Below are positions 38,224 to 46,999 of a DNA stretch of 64,000 bases, one piece after another (position 1 is the stretch's first letter; every line of letters starts with the position of its first letter). The DNA is from Campylobacter geochelonis (GTDB taxonomy: Bacteria > Campylobacterota > Campylobacteria > Campylobacterales > Campylobacteraceae). The stretch covers positions 1,240,001-1,304,000 of the forward strand of contig NZ_CP053844.1 of the NCBI RefSeq assembly GCF_013201685.1, read 5' to 3'. The notes beneath the pieces are model-generated. The model was not told where the DNA came from. It made no database searches and worked only from the letters and a program-made list of their open reading frames with translations. Position numbers and translations under genes: made by a program.

Positions 38224-39497
38224 AGCGTTCATCTATATTTTATACCATAACTTTTATATTTATTTTAGCTATTATTAGCATTTCGCTCGCTTTTTTATGG
38301 CTGATGGATTATGATAAACAAAACTACACAAGAGAGCTAAACGCTAAGTATTCCATAGTCTCTCGCGCTACACTTTTACATATGACTGGGCTTATAACCG
38401 ATGATGACTATGAGTCGCAGATGAAGAATTTTAAAATGCCAGAAGTTGTAGATAAAACGAGAAAAAACTATATCTTAAACAGCGCAACCATCATACAAGA
38501 AATCACCGCCGATATCGGCTCATCGGCTATACTTTTACACAAAAAAAAGCATTTTTTAAGGATAAGACACGCCGATACAACGATGCTTTTACAAGACTCG
38601 GACTATCAGCCCTACAGATATGACATCATAAAAGTTATATTTTCTCTTGTTTTTTTAACAGTTTTGATAACTTATATCTTCATAATACGTAAAATCAAGC
38701 CACTTAGAAGGCTTAAAAGGCAGATTAACAAATTTGCTAATGGTGATCTTGATATCTCAAACGTAAGCACCGGAAATGACGAGATTAGCGAAGTTGCAGA
38801 TGCATTTTACAACTCTGTTATGCAGATAAAAAAGCTTAACGAATCAAGGCAACTTTTTTTACGAAACATCATGCACGAGCTTAAAACTCCCATAACAAAA
38901 GGCAGAATAACTGTAGAAATGATAGAAAAAGGTAAGTATCAAGACAGGCTTATATCTGTTTTTGAAAAACTTGAAGACTTGATAAATGAATTTGCAGCAG
39001 TCGAGCGAGCAACCGCTGGAATCGGACTTAACGAGATGGGCGAGTTTTCGCTACAAGAGCTAATCGATGAAGCGATAAAACTAGCAATGATAGATAAAAA
39101 TCGAGTTGAGATTATGTTTGAAGAAGATATCATGCTTCAAGTTGATTTCAAACTATTTTCAATCGCGATAAAAAATATGATAGATAATGGCATGAAATAC
39201 TCTTTGGATAGAAAAATCAAAATTTTAGCCAACCAAAACAGCATAGAATTCCACACTCTAGGCTCAAAACTTGACCAACAACTTGAGTTTTACATAGAGC
39301 CGTTTTCTAAAGGCAAAAACGCTAAGCAAAGCTTTGGACTTGGGCTTTATATAGTTGATAATATACTAAAATCACATGGGCTTAAATTTAGCTACAAGCA
39401 CACAGATGAGATAAATATATTTAGCTTTGAAAATATCGATAAAATCATCATAAAAGAAGATTTCCAAAGCCTTGATGATATCGACAATGTTTCTTAA
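38220..39497 (+). CDS. cprS: Sensor histidine kinase (CprS-like)
   Basis: 425 residues. Two membrane helices (residues 7-28 and 137-156) enclose a roughly 105-residue periplasmic sensor. A HAMP-like linker follows, then the H-box NIMHELKTPITKGR with His219, an N-box (KNMIDNGMKYSL) and the G-box FGLGLYIVDNILKSHG; the ATP domain is compact. It phosphorylates the adjacent regulator. It marks the left edge of the conserved block; the T1SS/RTX region begins right after it. Confidence 0.87.
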   Translation: MKRSSIFYTITFIFILAIISISLAFLWLMDYDKQNYTRELNAKYSIVSRATLLHMTGLITDDDYESQMKNFKMPEVVDKTRKNYILNSATIIQEITADIGSSAILLHKKKHFLRIRHADTTMLLQDSDYQPYRYDIIKVIFSLVFLTVLITYIFIIRKIKPLRRLKRQINKFANGDLDISNVSTGNDEISEVADAFYNSVMQIKKLNESRQLFLRNIMHELKTPITKGRITVEMIEKGKYQDRLISVFEKLEDLINEFAAVERATAGIGLNEMGEFSLQELIDEAIKLAMIDKNRVEIMFEEDIMLQVDFKLFSIAIKNMIDNGMKYSLDRKIKILANQNSIEFHTLGSKLDQQLEFYIEPFSKGKNAKQSFGLGLYIVDNILKSHGLKFSYKHTDEINIFSFENIDKIIIKEDFQSLDDIDNVS

Positions 39498-39531
39498 ATT
39501 TGGCTATAAATTTTAGTTTTATCGTTTAAAA

Positions 39532-39672
39532 TTATGCATTTTTTAGTTTTATTAAATTTATATCTGTTTTATATAAAAGATAACTTTTTAGCTCTTTAAA
39601 CTCACTGTTTCCATCTATGGTTATAGAAATTTGATTATTTTTTGTGTAGATGACTATTGTATCGTATATTTG
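39532..39672 (-). pseudogene. Out-of-frame C-terminal tail of the small RTX protein
   Basis: In a second minus-strand frame, about 45 residues (YDTIVIYTKNNQISITIDG, then FKELKSYLLYKTDINLIKLK) continue the RTX protein that stops at 39635. The YLLYKTDINLI ending resembles a natural RTX C-terminus, so a one-base change near 39665 appears to have separated it from the main frame. No ribosome site starts it independently. Confidence 0.55.
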
Positions 39673-40249
39673 CATTATAAGTATCATTTCCAAAACCGCC
39701 AAGTAAAATATCGCTTCCGCTATTTCCTTGAAGTGTATCATTACCATTGCCACCAAATAATACATCATCACCATTTCCACCAATAATTAATCCTCTAGCA
39801 TCAAGAGTAAGTGGTCTAGCATATACTTCACCATCTGGCATAGTAACTTTTATAAAACCATTTGATGTGACTTCTGGGATGTCTAAAGTTTTATTTGTTG
39901 CCCAATCATAAACATTATTTGCAAAATCTTTTACTGTTTCTCCAACAATATATCCAAGAACCATACCTATTGGTGTTGATTTAAAAATTATACCAGTAAC
40001 CACATCTATTCCCAAATTTATTATGGTTCTAACTATATCTTCACTTTTAGTTAAATTTATAAAATTGCCAGAAATAATGCCAAATATACCGCCTACCATT
40101 CTTTCATTCTCTGTCTGTGCTAATAATTGAGAAGCATAAGAACCAAATTTACTTAAATCATCGACTGGTTTTAAAATTTCATTTTTAGAAATCAACAAAC
40201 GCATTTCGGCTCTATCTAACTCTCTTTTTGCTTCTATTTCTCTACTCAT
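39635..40249 (-). CDS. Small RTX protein with hydrophobic N-terminal region, frameshifted near its end
   Basis: 204 residues, start backed by AGGAG. Residues 1-45 are helical and charged. Residues about 50-115 are hydrophobic and glycine-rich (MVGGIFGIISG, then VVTGIIFKSTPIGMVLGYIVGE), a membrane-active or glycine-zipper look. Residues about 152-190 hold four nonapeptide calcium-binding repeats (GGNGDDVLFGGNGNDTLQG and on). The frame then shifts and stops early. It is probably a T1SS substrate, now damaged. It follows the 211-aa membrane protein gene by nine bases, the same accessory-then-RTX order as the larger modules. Confidence 0.7.
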   Translation of the reverse strand: MSREIEAKRELDRAEMRLLISKNEILKPVDDLSKFGSYASQLLAQTENERMVGGIFGIISGNFINLTKSEDIVRTIINLGIDVVTGIIFKSTPIGMVLGYIVGETVKDFANNVYDWATNKTLDIPEVTSNGFIKVTMPDGEVYARPLTLDARGLIIGGNGDDVLFGGNGNDTLQGNSGSDILLGGFGNDTYNANIRYNSHLHKK

Positions 40250-40258
40250 CTCAAACTC

Positions 40259-40894
40259 CTATATTATGAAAAATATCTTATTTGTTTTATCTATATTAAT
40301 TTTATTTTTTTGTAAAAAATACTTTTTAATTTCAAGTCTTTCTTTAGGACTATTTGGTAAAATATTTATAAATTTATAACCACTTTTTATAACTATAGCG
40401 TCAAACAATTTATAATTAAAAATACTCCCTTTGTTATAAATATAAAGTATAAATTTAGGGGTAAAAAACACAATAAACAGCATAAAGAGAAGTAAAATGG
40501 TCTGCGATACTGTATAAAAAATTATACCATTTAGTATCATGCAAAAAAAGAAAAAAATAATAAAACAAATAGCTATTTTATTATATAACATTCCGCCATA
40601 TCTTTTATACTTTATACTAAAAGTTTGATTTATACTATTTATATCATTTATTTTTATATCAACAAGCATATTTCTACTATTATAACTTATACTATCGTTT
40701 TTAAAAGTTATATAGCGATTGTTTCTTGTTGCACTCCATTCTAACAAATACAAACCACCTGCAAACAGTGCTATAATAGTTGTATTTTTTATATTTTGAA
40801 AATATCCAAAAAAATACCAAACAATAAAAGCTATAAAAATACATAAAAGAGAAATGTAACAAAAAATATTTAAATTATTATCCTTTATAATCAA
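40259..40894 (-). CDS. Membrane protein upstream of the small RTX gene, N-terminus probably lost
   Basis: 211 residues with four hydrophobic helices (about 10-28, 34-50, 105-130, 132-155) and a lysine-rich C-terminus. The apparent start is TTG. The same frame stays open upstream for 26 more codons (ending ...QRDYDKEP before the TTG) to a TAA at 40973, beyond which an in-phase lysine-rich peptide continues (see 40973-41129). The intact ancestor was probably about 290 residues. Family not recognised. By position it may be an immunity or accessory protein for the RTX gene downstream (inference). Confidence 0.55.
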   Translation of the reverse strand: MIIKDNNLNIFCYISLLCIFIAFIVWYFFGYFQNIKNTTIIALFAGGLYLLEWSATRNNRYITFKNDSISYNSRNMLVDIKINDINSINQTFSIKYKRYGGMLYNKIAICFIIFFFFCMILNGIIFYTVSQTILLLFMLFIVFFTPKFILYIYNKGSIFNYKLFDAIVIKSGYKFINILPNSPKERLEIKKYFLQKNKINIDKTNKIFFII

Positions 40895-40972
40895 AGGCTC
40901 TTTATCATAGTCTCTTTGGCTTAAATTGTTAGATTTGGTTCGTGTGGTTTGGTGGTTAGAATTTAACCTACC

Positions 40973-41129
40973 TTACTCTGAATTTGACTTTTGCTTGTTT
41001 TGAGTAGTTGAATTTATCTCTTGTTTTTTATCTAAATTTATCTCTTGTTTGCCAAACATCTTTTTAGCTTTTAGTCTATCTTGTTCTTTAAAAAGCTTTT
41101 TTTAGTTCTTCGGCTGATTTGTCTTGCAA
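40973..41129 (-). pseudogene. Broken N-terminal part of the membrane protein gene
   Basis: An AAAGGAT ribosome site precedes a TTG codon at 41129 and the peptide LQDKSAEELKKAF, which stops at 41088. A one-base shift in the A-rich run restores FKEQDRLKAKKMFGKQE and on to QNKQKSNSE before a TAA. That second frame is the same as the 211-aa gene below it. One frameshift plus one nonsense change therefore split a single gene. Confidence 0.5.
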
Positions 41130-41249
41130 ATTTTATCCTTTTTATAAATTTAGATAATAAAATTTAAATATTAAAATTGTATCTAAATAGAATTTAGATA
41201 ATTCTAATGTTAATATAAATAATTAATATATGTAAAGTATATAAAAATT

Positions 41250-41510
41250 TTATATATAAATAGCAGTTACATTTGGAAGTGTTTTTATATAAGGTGGTAT
41301 AGAGTTGTTATCTATAATCTCTTGTGAGTCTTTTAAATCTACATTAAAGTATAAATCTTGTGTAGTTACTGTAGTGTTGTTTGTATCATTTAGTGTAGCG
41401 GTTGATGTTTGTGTGCTGGTTGTATCTGTGTAGTTTAAATTTATTGATTTAACTTTATCTGATAGTCTTATAAGTTCATTGTTTTGAGAGATGGCATCTT
41501 GGTTTATATC
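41250..41510 (-). pseudogene. Decayed C-terminal fragment of an FrpC-like RTX/EF-hand protein
   Basis: Minus-strand translation gives an 86-residue open stretch with no start codon and an upstream in-frame stop: NELIRLSDKVKSINLNYTD, TTVTTQDLYFNVDLKDSQE and PPYIKTLPNV. The spacing of a serine/asparagine-rich loop followed by a (V/L)(W/Y)F.VD segment matches the end of the dockerin/EF-hand-like domains in the 3113-aa protein (SSLSLNIT...VWFEVSD). It is a leftover of another RTX gene. Confidence 0.55.
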
Positions 41511-41561
41511 TTACCATAGTAGGAGTTTAGTAAATTCAAGGTCGTTTAACCAGCAACTAAC

Positions 41562-41567
41562 TATAAT
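41562..41567 (+). promoter_or_regulatory. -10 box of the plus-strand membrane protein gene
   Basis: TATAAT 27 bases before the ATG at 41594, with AAAGGAT as ribosome site. It gives a separate promoter to the only plus-strand gene in the T1SS region. Confidence 0.45.
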
Positions 41568-41593
41568 AAAAATTACTATAAAAAGGATAGACT

Positions 41594-42688
41594 ATGGATA
41601 GCTTCGATGAAATTCTCTATAAAAAAGATAAAGAGATAAAAGAGTGTGATGAGTTTATAGAATTTATTTGTGAGTACTTCAACAAATGCGCTTTTGATAA
41701 CTCAAATTCAAATATCCTTATATCGCTATTGTTAGACAAGATTAACTTATATAAATCCTTAGAATACAAGCTAAATCGCAATATATTAAATGATATAAAA
41801 AATATAGACGAATACATCTATAGACAAATCAAAATCTTAAAACACGAAATTTTGAACGATTTTGAAGAAGTAAGAAAAGAGATAAACTATATCCAAGAAA
41901 CATCAAAAGATGAATTAAATTCTAAAAAACAAAGCATCATTTCTAATCTTGAAAAAAAGTATAAACTAGAAAAAACAAACGCAAAAAATAAATCTAATAA
42001 TAACGCCAAATTAGATGAAACAAGAAACTATAAAGTGTATAAAAATAAGTTTTTTGATAAGATTATATATCAAAAAGCAAAGCTCGCAAAAATCGAGGCT
42101 TTATGTAGCATATTAAGTTTTATTAGAAATAATCAATTTATATCAACAGTGTTATTTTTTGGATTTGGGCTTATTGTATTTTTTATACACTTTGGTTTAA
42201 AATATAAATACATCCCATTTCTGCAGTACCAAGAGTTATTATCTATCATAGTGTATAATTCAGCTTTTTTGCTACTATTGGCTATATCTTTAGTAGTTCT
42301 ATATGGATTTTGGTATCTGTATAATACAGATAAAATTTCTGGAAATTTTGCTGATAAAAAGTGGTTTTATACCAACTCTTTATTTGTTTATATTTTAGCC
42401 TTTTTATTAAGCATTTTTACCGTTCTTTTTATCTTGCCATATTTAAATTCTTTTATCAAAATATTTTATGAACTTGCACCTATTCTCATCTTGATTTTTT
42501 CTTTACTTGTCTATATATGGCTCATATCATTGTCTATAAACAGCGAAAAAGTAGCTGCTTCTTTATTTTCTATTTTTACATTAGCATTGTTTATACCATC
42601 ACTTGTAATCCAATCTAATTTTGCACTTCTATTTTTAGTAAGGCACTTTTTATCTTTTTCCCACTTTCATTTACTTGGGCTTTGCTGA
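41594..42688 (+). CDS. Coiled-coil multi-pass membrane protein, frameshifted from the next ORF
   Basis: 364 residues. Residues 1-175 are charged and helical with likely coiled coil (INYIQETSKDELNSKKQSII, then NLEKKYKLEKTNAKN). About six hydrophobic helices follow (from about 183 to 355). The end (VRHFLSFSHFHLLGLC) is out of character; one base of shift near 42650, in a run of short T and C tracts, gives FFPLSFTWALLISEETNKKF and continues into the next ORF. The whole gene is thus probably one protein of about 490 residues. Not recognised. It stands opposite in direction to all T1SS genes around it. Confidence 0.6.
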   Translation: MDSFDEILYKKDKEIKECDEFIEFICEYFNKCAFDNSNSNILISLLLDKINLYKSLEYKLNRNILNDIKNIDEYIYRQIKILKHEILNDFEEVRKEINYIQETSKDELNSKKQSIISNLEKKYKLEKTNAKNKSNNNAKLDETRNYKVYKNKFFDKIIYQKAKLAKIEALCSILSFIRNNQFISTVLFFGFGLIVFFIHFGLKYKYIPFLQYQELLSIIVYNSAFLLLLAISLVVLYGFWYLYNTDKISGNFADKKWFYTNSLFVYILAFLLSIFTVLFILPYLNSFIKIFYELAPILILIFSLLVYIWLISLSINSEKVAASLFSIFTLALFIPSLVIQSNFALLFLVRHFLSFSHFHLLGLC

Positions 42689-43080
42689 TATCCGAAGAGA
42701 CGAATAAAAAATTTATATCTGCCTTTCTTATCATAATGTTTGCAATTTTAGCTTTTGGAATTATACTATTTTATTCTGATTGGCTATATAAGACACTAAA
42801 TTTAGGTGGATTGAAATATCAAACATTAGTAATTGACAAAAACGCGTTTAATGCCCTACCAAACGAAATTAAATCAAAAGATAATTTTTTAGATAAAAAT
42901 ATTTCTTTTAACAACGATAGCAATATCACTTATATAACAAAAAATGGTGATAAATTTATTACTATTCATAATATAAAAGCCATATCTACTATAGGTAAAT
43001 TTTACTATTTAGAAAGTAATGATGGAGTTAAATTTGAACTAAATAGCGAATTTATAAAAAGCAGGAACCTAGTTAAATAA
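42682..43080 (+). CDS. C-terminal part of the same membrane protein
   Basis: 132 residues as an independent frame from a TTG at 42682, which has no ribosome site. It contains one hydrophobic helix (residues 12-31) and a soluble C-terminal domain (YQTLVIDKNAFNALPNEIKS, then KFITIHNIKAISTIGKFYYL). The open frame extends upstream without stop through TTCCCACTTTCATTTACTTG, matching the hydrophobic character of its neighbour, so I read it as the 3' part of one gene split by a frameshift. Confidence 0.5.
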   Translation: MLISEETNKKFISAFLIIMFAILAFGIILFYSDWLYKTLNLGGLKYQTLVIDKNAFNALPNEIKSKDNFLDKNISFNNDSNITYITKNGDKFITIHNIKAISTIGKFYYLESNDGVKFELNSEFIKSRNLVK

Positions 43081-43226
43081 ACGTGCAATAAATTTGCTAA
43101 GCAAATTAGAGAAATTTGTAAAATCACTATATTAATTTTGCAAATTTACTCTATTTTATATATTTTTTTACAAAATATTACCTTTAATAAAAATAAGCAT
43201 ATTTTAAAAAGTAGAGCTGCTTCTTT

Positions 43227-44618
43227 CTATCTAACGCTTAATCCCTCATCAAGGTATCTGATAATAGGATAAATAAATAGTTCTATGACTCTTCTTTTAC
43301 CTACTTTTATCTCACTGATTACGCTCATTCCAGGTTCTAGCTCTTTCTTTTCTCCATCTACTATTAAAAAGTTTGTTACTAAGCCAACTTTTATCTCATA
43401 TACCTCACCTAACTTTTCATCTTTTATAGAGTCATTTGATATATGGATTAACTTACCTTCTAGTTTGCCATACTTTTGGAAGTTAAATGTATCGACTTTG
43501 ATAGCCACATCTTGGTTTGGTTTTAAAAAGCCTATATCTTTGTTTAATACCGTTGCTTTTATGATTAGTTTTTGACTTGATGGGATTATAGAGATAAGCT
43601 CTTCTTGAGCGTTTATGGCTGAGCCTTGAGTGTGAATCAACAGTTTGCCTACGTATCCATCTACCGGAGAGCTTATGACTTGTTGTTTGGTTTGAAACTC
43701 TATCGCGTTTATATCTGCTTGGAGCGTATTTGCCTCTTTTTGTTTTATAAGCAGCTCATCTAGCCACTTAGACTTTGAAGTAGATATAAAGTTACTTAGC
43801 TCTTTACTTGTTTCATCTTTTTTACTATTTAGCTCATCTAGTTTCGAGTAAGCTACCGATAGTTGCGATGAATACTCCGCTATGGCATTTTTTAGCTCAT
43901 CATACTCTTTTAAGGCTATTATATCTTTTACGCTATCTAATCTTTTAAGCCTTTTAGCACTGCTTTTTTTAAGCGTGTTTAGTCTTTTTATATCGGCTTT
44001 TGTTGCTAAGATATTGCTATCTAGTTGTTCTATCCTTAAATTTAGTTGATTAATGCCTTGTATGTAGCTATCTTTTTGATTTAAATACAAATTTAATTCA
44101 TCTTGACTTAAGGCAGATATACTATCTTGTTTATCCGTTTTATTGTTAATATTATCTAATTTTACGTTTAGAGTATGGGTTGTTTTATTCTTAGCAATAT
44201 CGTTAAAAGTAGCACGATCTATATCGCTTAGTGCTTTAAGTCTGGCTATAGAGTAGTTTAACGCTTTCAGCTCATCTTGCTTTGTGGTTAAATTTACCTT
44301 CGATACGCTTGGATCTATTAGGATTAAAGCTTGATTTGCTTTTACTTTATCACCTTCTTTTACTAAGATATTTGATATGATTCCACTTTCTATCGGTTTT
44401 AAAATTTTTATCTCTCCATCAGGAACAACCTTGCCACTTGCACTAACTACAATATCAATCTTAGCAAACACAAGCCACAGTATAGATACTACTATAATAG
44501 CTACAACGGTATAGAGTATAAAATTTGCTAGAGGATTAGCAGGAGAGGATTCTATCTCTACTAAAAGAGGTTTAAATTCGTGTGAGTCATCATCAATCTT
44601 TTTAAATATTTTTAACAT
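43227..44618 (-). CDS. HlyD-family T1SS membrane fusion protein
   Basis: 463-residue periplasmic adaptor that links the inner-membrane ABC exporter to an outer-membrane channel. A short cytoplasmic tail is followed by one helix (residues about 32-50, ILYTVVAIIVVSILWLVF), a biotinyl/lipoyl half-motif (ILKPIESGIISNILVKEGD), a long helical hairpin (about residues 95-300) and a C-terminal beta domain ending in the HlyD signature PGMSVISEIKVGKRR. It is the last gene of the RTX-hlyB-hlyD transcript. A base-identical copy of the coding region is at 62204. Confidence 0.93.
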   Translation of the reverse strand: MLKIFKKIDDDSHEFKPLLVEIESSPANPLANFILYTVVAIIVVSILWLVFAKIDIVVSASGKVVPDGEIKILKPIESGIISNILVKEGDKVKANQALILIDPSVSKVNLTTKQDELKALNYSIARLKALSDIDRATFNDIAKNKTTHTLNVKLDNINNKTDKQDSISALSQDELNLYLNQKDSYIQGINQLNLRIEQLDSNILATKADIKRLNTLKKSSAKRLKRLDSVKDIIALKEYDELKNAIAEYSSQLSVAYSKLDELNSKKDETSKELSNFISTSKSKWLDELLIKQKEANTLQADINAIEFQTKQQVISSPVDGYVGKLLIHTQGSAINAQEELISIIPSSQKLIIKATVLNKDIGFLKPNQDVAIKVDTFNFQKYGKLEGKLIHISNDSIKDEKLGEVYEIKVGLVTNFLIVDGEKKELEPGMSVISEIKVGKRRVIELFIYPIIRYLDEGLSVR

Positions 44619-44899
44619 AAATAAGCTCTTTTATTTGATATGAAGTTAAAGTGAGCTTTGAATGAATTTACTAATATATAGTTAATAATATTATTTAAAA
44701 TATCTAAAACAAAGCTAGTAAATTCTTTTAAATTTAAAGTATATTGTTGAGTGTATTTATCTAACTTGATTAAATTTGTTAATTTACATTTATCTGTTTT
44801 ATTTGGTTTTAGAAAACTAAATTTAATCACTTTTTCTAAATCCAAACAAAACATTTTAACAAATTTAACTATTTGATTTACAAAAAAACTAGTAATCAT
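44612..44899 (-). CDS. 95-aa ORF between hlyB and hlyD
   Basis: Its ATG follows the hlyB stop directly (TAAATG) and its end overlaps the hlyD start by seven bases, a spacing that suggests a coupled gene. The product is basic, rich in N, K, F and L, with amphipathic helices, and matches nothing I know. Without it a 281-base gap would separate hlyB and hlyD. It could be a chance open frame in A/T-rich DNA. Confidence 0.35.
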   Translation of the reverse strand: MITSFFVNQIVKFVKMFCLDLEKVIKFSFLKPNKTDKCKLTNLIKLDKYTQQYTLNLKEFTSFVLDILNNIINYILVNSFKAHFNFISNKRAYLC

Positions 44900-46999
44900 T
44901 TAGAGCCCTTGTTGGCTATATAGGTGCTTATAATATCCATTTTTTATCATAAGTTCGTTGTGTGTTCCGCGCTCTACTATCTCGCCTTTATCAAGCACTA
45001 TTATCTCATCGCAGTTTTTAACAGTGCTTAACCTGTGAGCTATAATGATAAATGTTTTATTCTGTTTGATTTGGGATAGATTTTTATTTATTATGCTTTC
45101 GCTTTCATAATCAAGCGCCGAAGTCGCTTCATCAAATATTAAAATTTTAGGAGTATTTAAAAGAGCTCTTGCTATAGCTACTCTTTGTCTTTGTCCTCCA
45201 CTTAGGCTTGAGCCTCTTTCGCCCACAAGCGTATCGTAACCTTGCGGTAGAGCTTGTATAAACTCATGAGCTCCACTAGCCTTGCTAACACTTAAAATCT
45301 CATTCATAGATGCACTTGGTTTTGCATAACAGATATTTTCTTTAATACTTCCACTAAAAAGATAGTTCTCTTGCAAGACAACTCCTATATGACCCCTAAG
45401 TATATATGGGTTTAAATGCCTAATGTCAAGATCATCTATATAAATCGAGCCCTCACTTTGTATATAAAGCCGCTCAATTAGTTTTGTTATAGTACTTTTT
45501 CCGCTTCCGCTTCTTCCTACTATGCCTACACTTTTATTAGCCTTTATCTCAAAGTTTAAATTTTTTAATACCAAATTTGAGTTTGGCGAGTATCTAAAGC
45601 TAACATTATCAAATTTAATATCGCCTTTTATGTTATTTAACGCTATTGGCTTATCTGTGGTTTGCTCGGTTGGGTTATTAAGAATATCGCCTAGCCTATC
45701 TACACTTAGAAGCGCTTGTTGAAGTTCGTTCCATAATCCTACTAGTCTCATAACAGGAGCGCTAAACTGACCTGCAAACATCTGAAAAGCAATCAACTGT
45801 CCAACGCTAAGTCGCCCTTCTATCACAAGTCCAACTCCAAAGTAAAGGATACATAGTGTCATAAACTTTTGCAGTGCTCCTGCAAAGCCGCTTGCGATAT
45901 TACTTAGATTGGATAAGTTAAAGCTTGATTTTACATACTTGCCAAGATAGTCCTCCCAGTGCTTTTTCATACTACCTTCTATGGCTAAAGATTTGATTGT
46001 TTGCATACCAGTAATACTTTCAACTAAGTATGAGTTAGATGCTGCTCCCATTTGAAATTTCTCTTCAAGCCTTTTTCTAAGAGTTGGTGTTATAAAAAAG
46101 TAAATTAAAGCTATCGAAGTTACGAATGCTAGTGCTATTAAAGTAAGTTTAATACTATAAAGTAACATCATCGCTACAAATACAATGCTAAAAAGCATAT
46201 CAAGAAGTACTGTGACTGATTTGTTAGCTATAAATTCCCTTATACTATCAAGCTCTCTTACTCTAGCTACTATATTTCCAACTTTTCTGTTTTCAAAGTA
46301 AATCATAGGCAATAATACCAAGTGTGAAAAAAGCTCATCACCCAACCTTGCATCAATCTTTGTTGTAGTATGAGCAAATATATAGTTTCTGCTAAGACTA
46401 AGTAGCATTTCAAATAAAATAACAGCTAAAAAGGCGAACGCTATCACATTAAGCGTGCTAATACTATGATGAACCAGTACTTTATCAAGAACCACTTGAG
46501 TAAACAACGGAGTTACAAGCCCAAAAAGCTGGATTATAAAACTGGCTAGAAGGATTTGATAAACCATAGTTTTATAACTAAGCATTCGTTTATAAAACCA
46601 GCCAAAGCCAAATTTAATGTTTTTAGAAAGAATCGCGTTTGAAAGGATTATAATCTTAGAATTGCTTAAGATGGCTAACTCATCATAGCTGATATTTAAA
46701 GTATCACTTCCGCCCTTATAAATAATAGCTCTTTTACTCTCGTGCTCTAACTTTAAGATAGTAAAATAAACTCCATCTCTATCTTGAGCGATAAATGGTG
46801 GAGTATAGCGATAAAGGTTGGCTAAATTTAGCTTTTTAAGCTTGGCTTTAAAGCCACTTTGCTTAGCAATCCTAGTTAGCTCTTCGATACTAGGCTCAGC
46901 TTCGCTTATAGCAAATCTGTTTTTAATCTCAAATGAATCTATACTAACCTTAAAAAAAGATGCGCAAATTTCAAGACAAACTAAGGCTGAAGATGACAA
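44900..46999 (-). CDS. HlyB-family T1SS ABC transporter
   Basis: 699 residues. Residues 1-130 are a C39-like domain that lacks the catalytic cysteine, as in HlyB, so it binds RTX substrates rather than cleaving a leader. About six membrane helices span residues 155-440. The nucleotide-binding domain has Walker A GIVGRSGSGKST (near 495), signature LSGGQRQRVAIARAL (near 600) and Walker B ILIFDEATSALD. The start is TTG at 46999, after AAAGG with seven-base spacing; later ATGs would delete the C39-like domain. It powers export of the RTX protein encoded upstream. Confidence 0.94.
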   Translation of the reverse strand: MSSSALVCLEICASFFKVSIDSFEIKNRFAISEAEPSIEELTRIAKQSGFKAKLKKLNLANLYRYTPPFIAQDRDGVYFTILKLEHESKRAIIYKGGSDTLNISYDELAILSNSKIIILSNAILSKNIKFGFGWFYKRMLSYKTMVYQILLASFIIQLFGLVTPLFTQVVLDKVLVHHSISTLNVIAFAFLAVILFEMLLSLSRNYIFAHTTTKIDARLGDELFSHLVLLPMIYFENRKVGNIVARVRELDSIREFIANKSVTVLLDMLFSIVFVAMMLLYSIKLTLIALAFVTSIALIYFFITPTLRKRLEEKFQMGAASNSYLVESITGMQTIKSLAIEGSMKKHWEDYLGKYVKSSFNLSNLSNIASGFAGALQKFMTLCILYFGVGLVIEGRLSVGQLIAFQMFAGQFSAPVMRLVGLWNELQQALLSVDRLGDILNNPTEQTTDKPIALNNIKGDIKFDNVSFRYSPNSNLVLKNLNFEIKANKSVGIVGRSGSGKSTITKLIERLYIQSEGSIYIDDLDIRHLNPYILRGHIGVVLQENYLFSGSIKENICYAKPSASMNEILSVSKASGAHEFIQALPQGYDTLVGERGSSLSGGQRQRVAIARALLNTPKILIFDEATSALDYESESIINKNLSQIKQNKTFIIIAHRLSTVKNCDEIIVLDKGEIVERGTHNELMIKNGYYKHLYSQQGL

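Larger units (their letters stand above)
43194..45023. repeat. Long direct repeat, copy 1 (T1SS end of the locus)
   Basis: 1.83 kb covering hlyD, the 95-aa ORF and the 3' end of hlyB. It recurs at 62171-64000, offset exactly 18977 bases. The proteins encoded are identical; the one difference I found is A versus G at 43215/62192. The left border carries the triplet TAA that is also at the junction of the second copy. The right border is not reached because copy 2 runs off the window. Confidence 0.92.
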
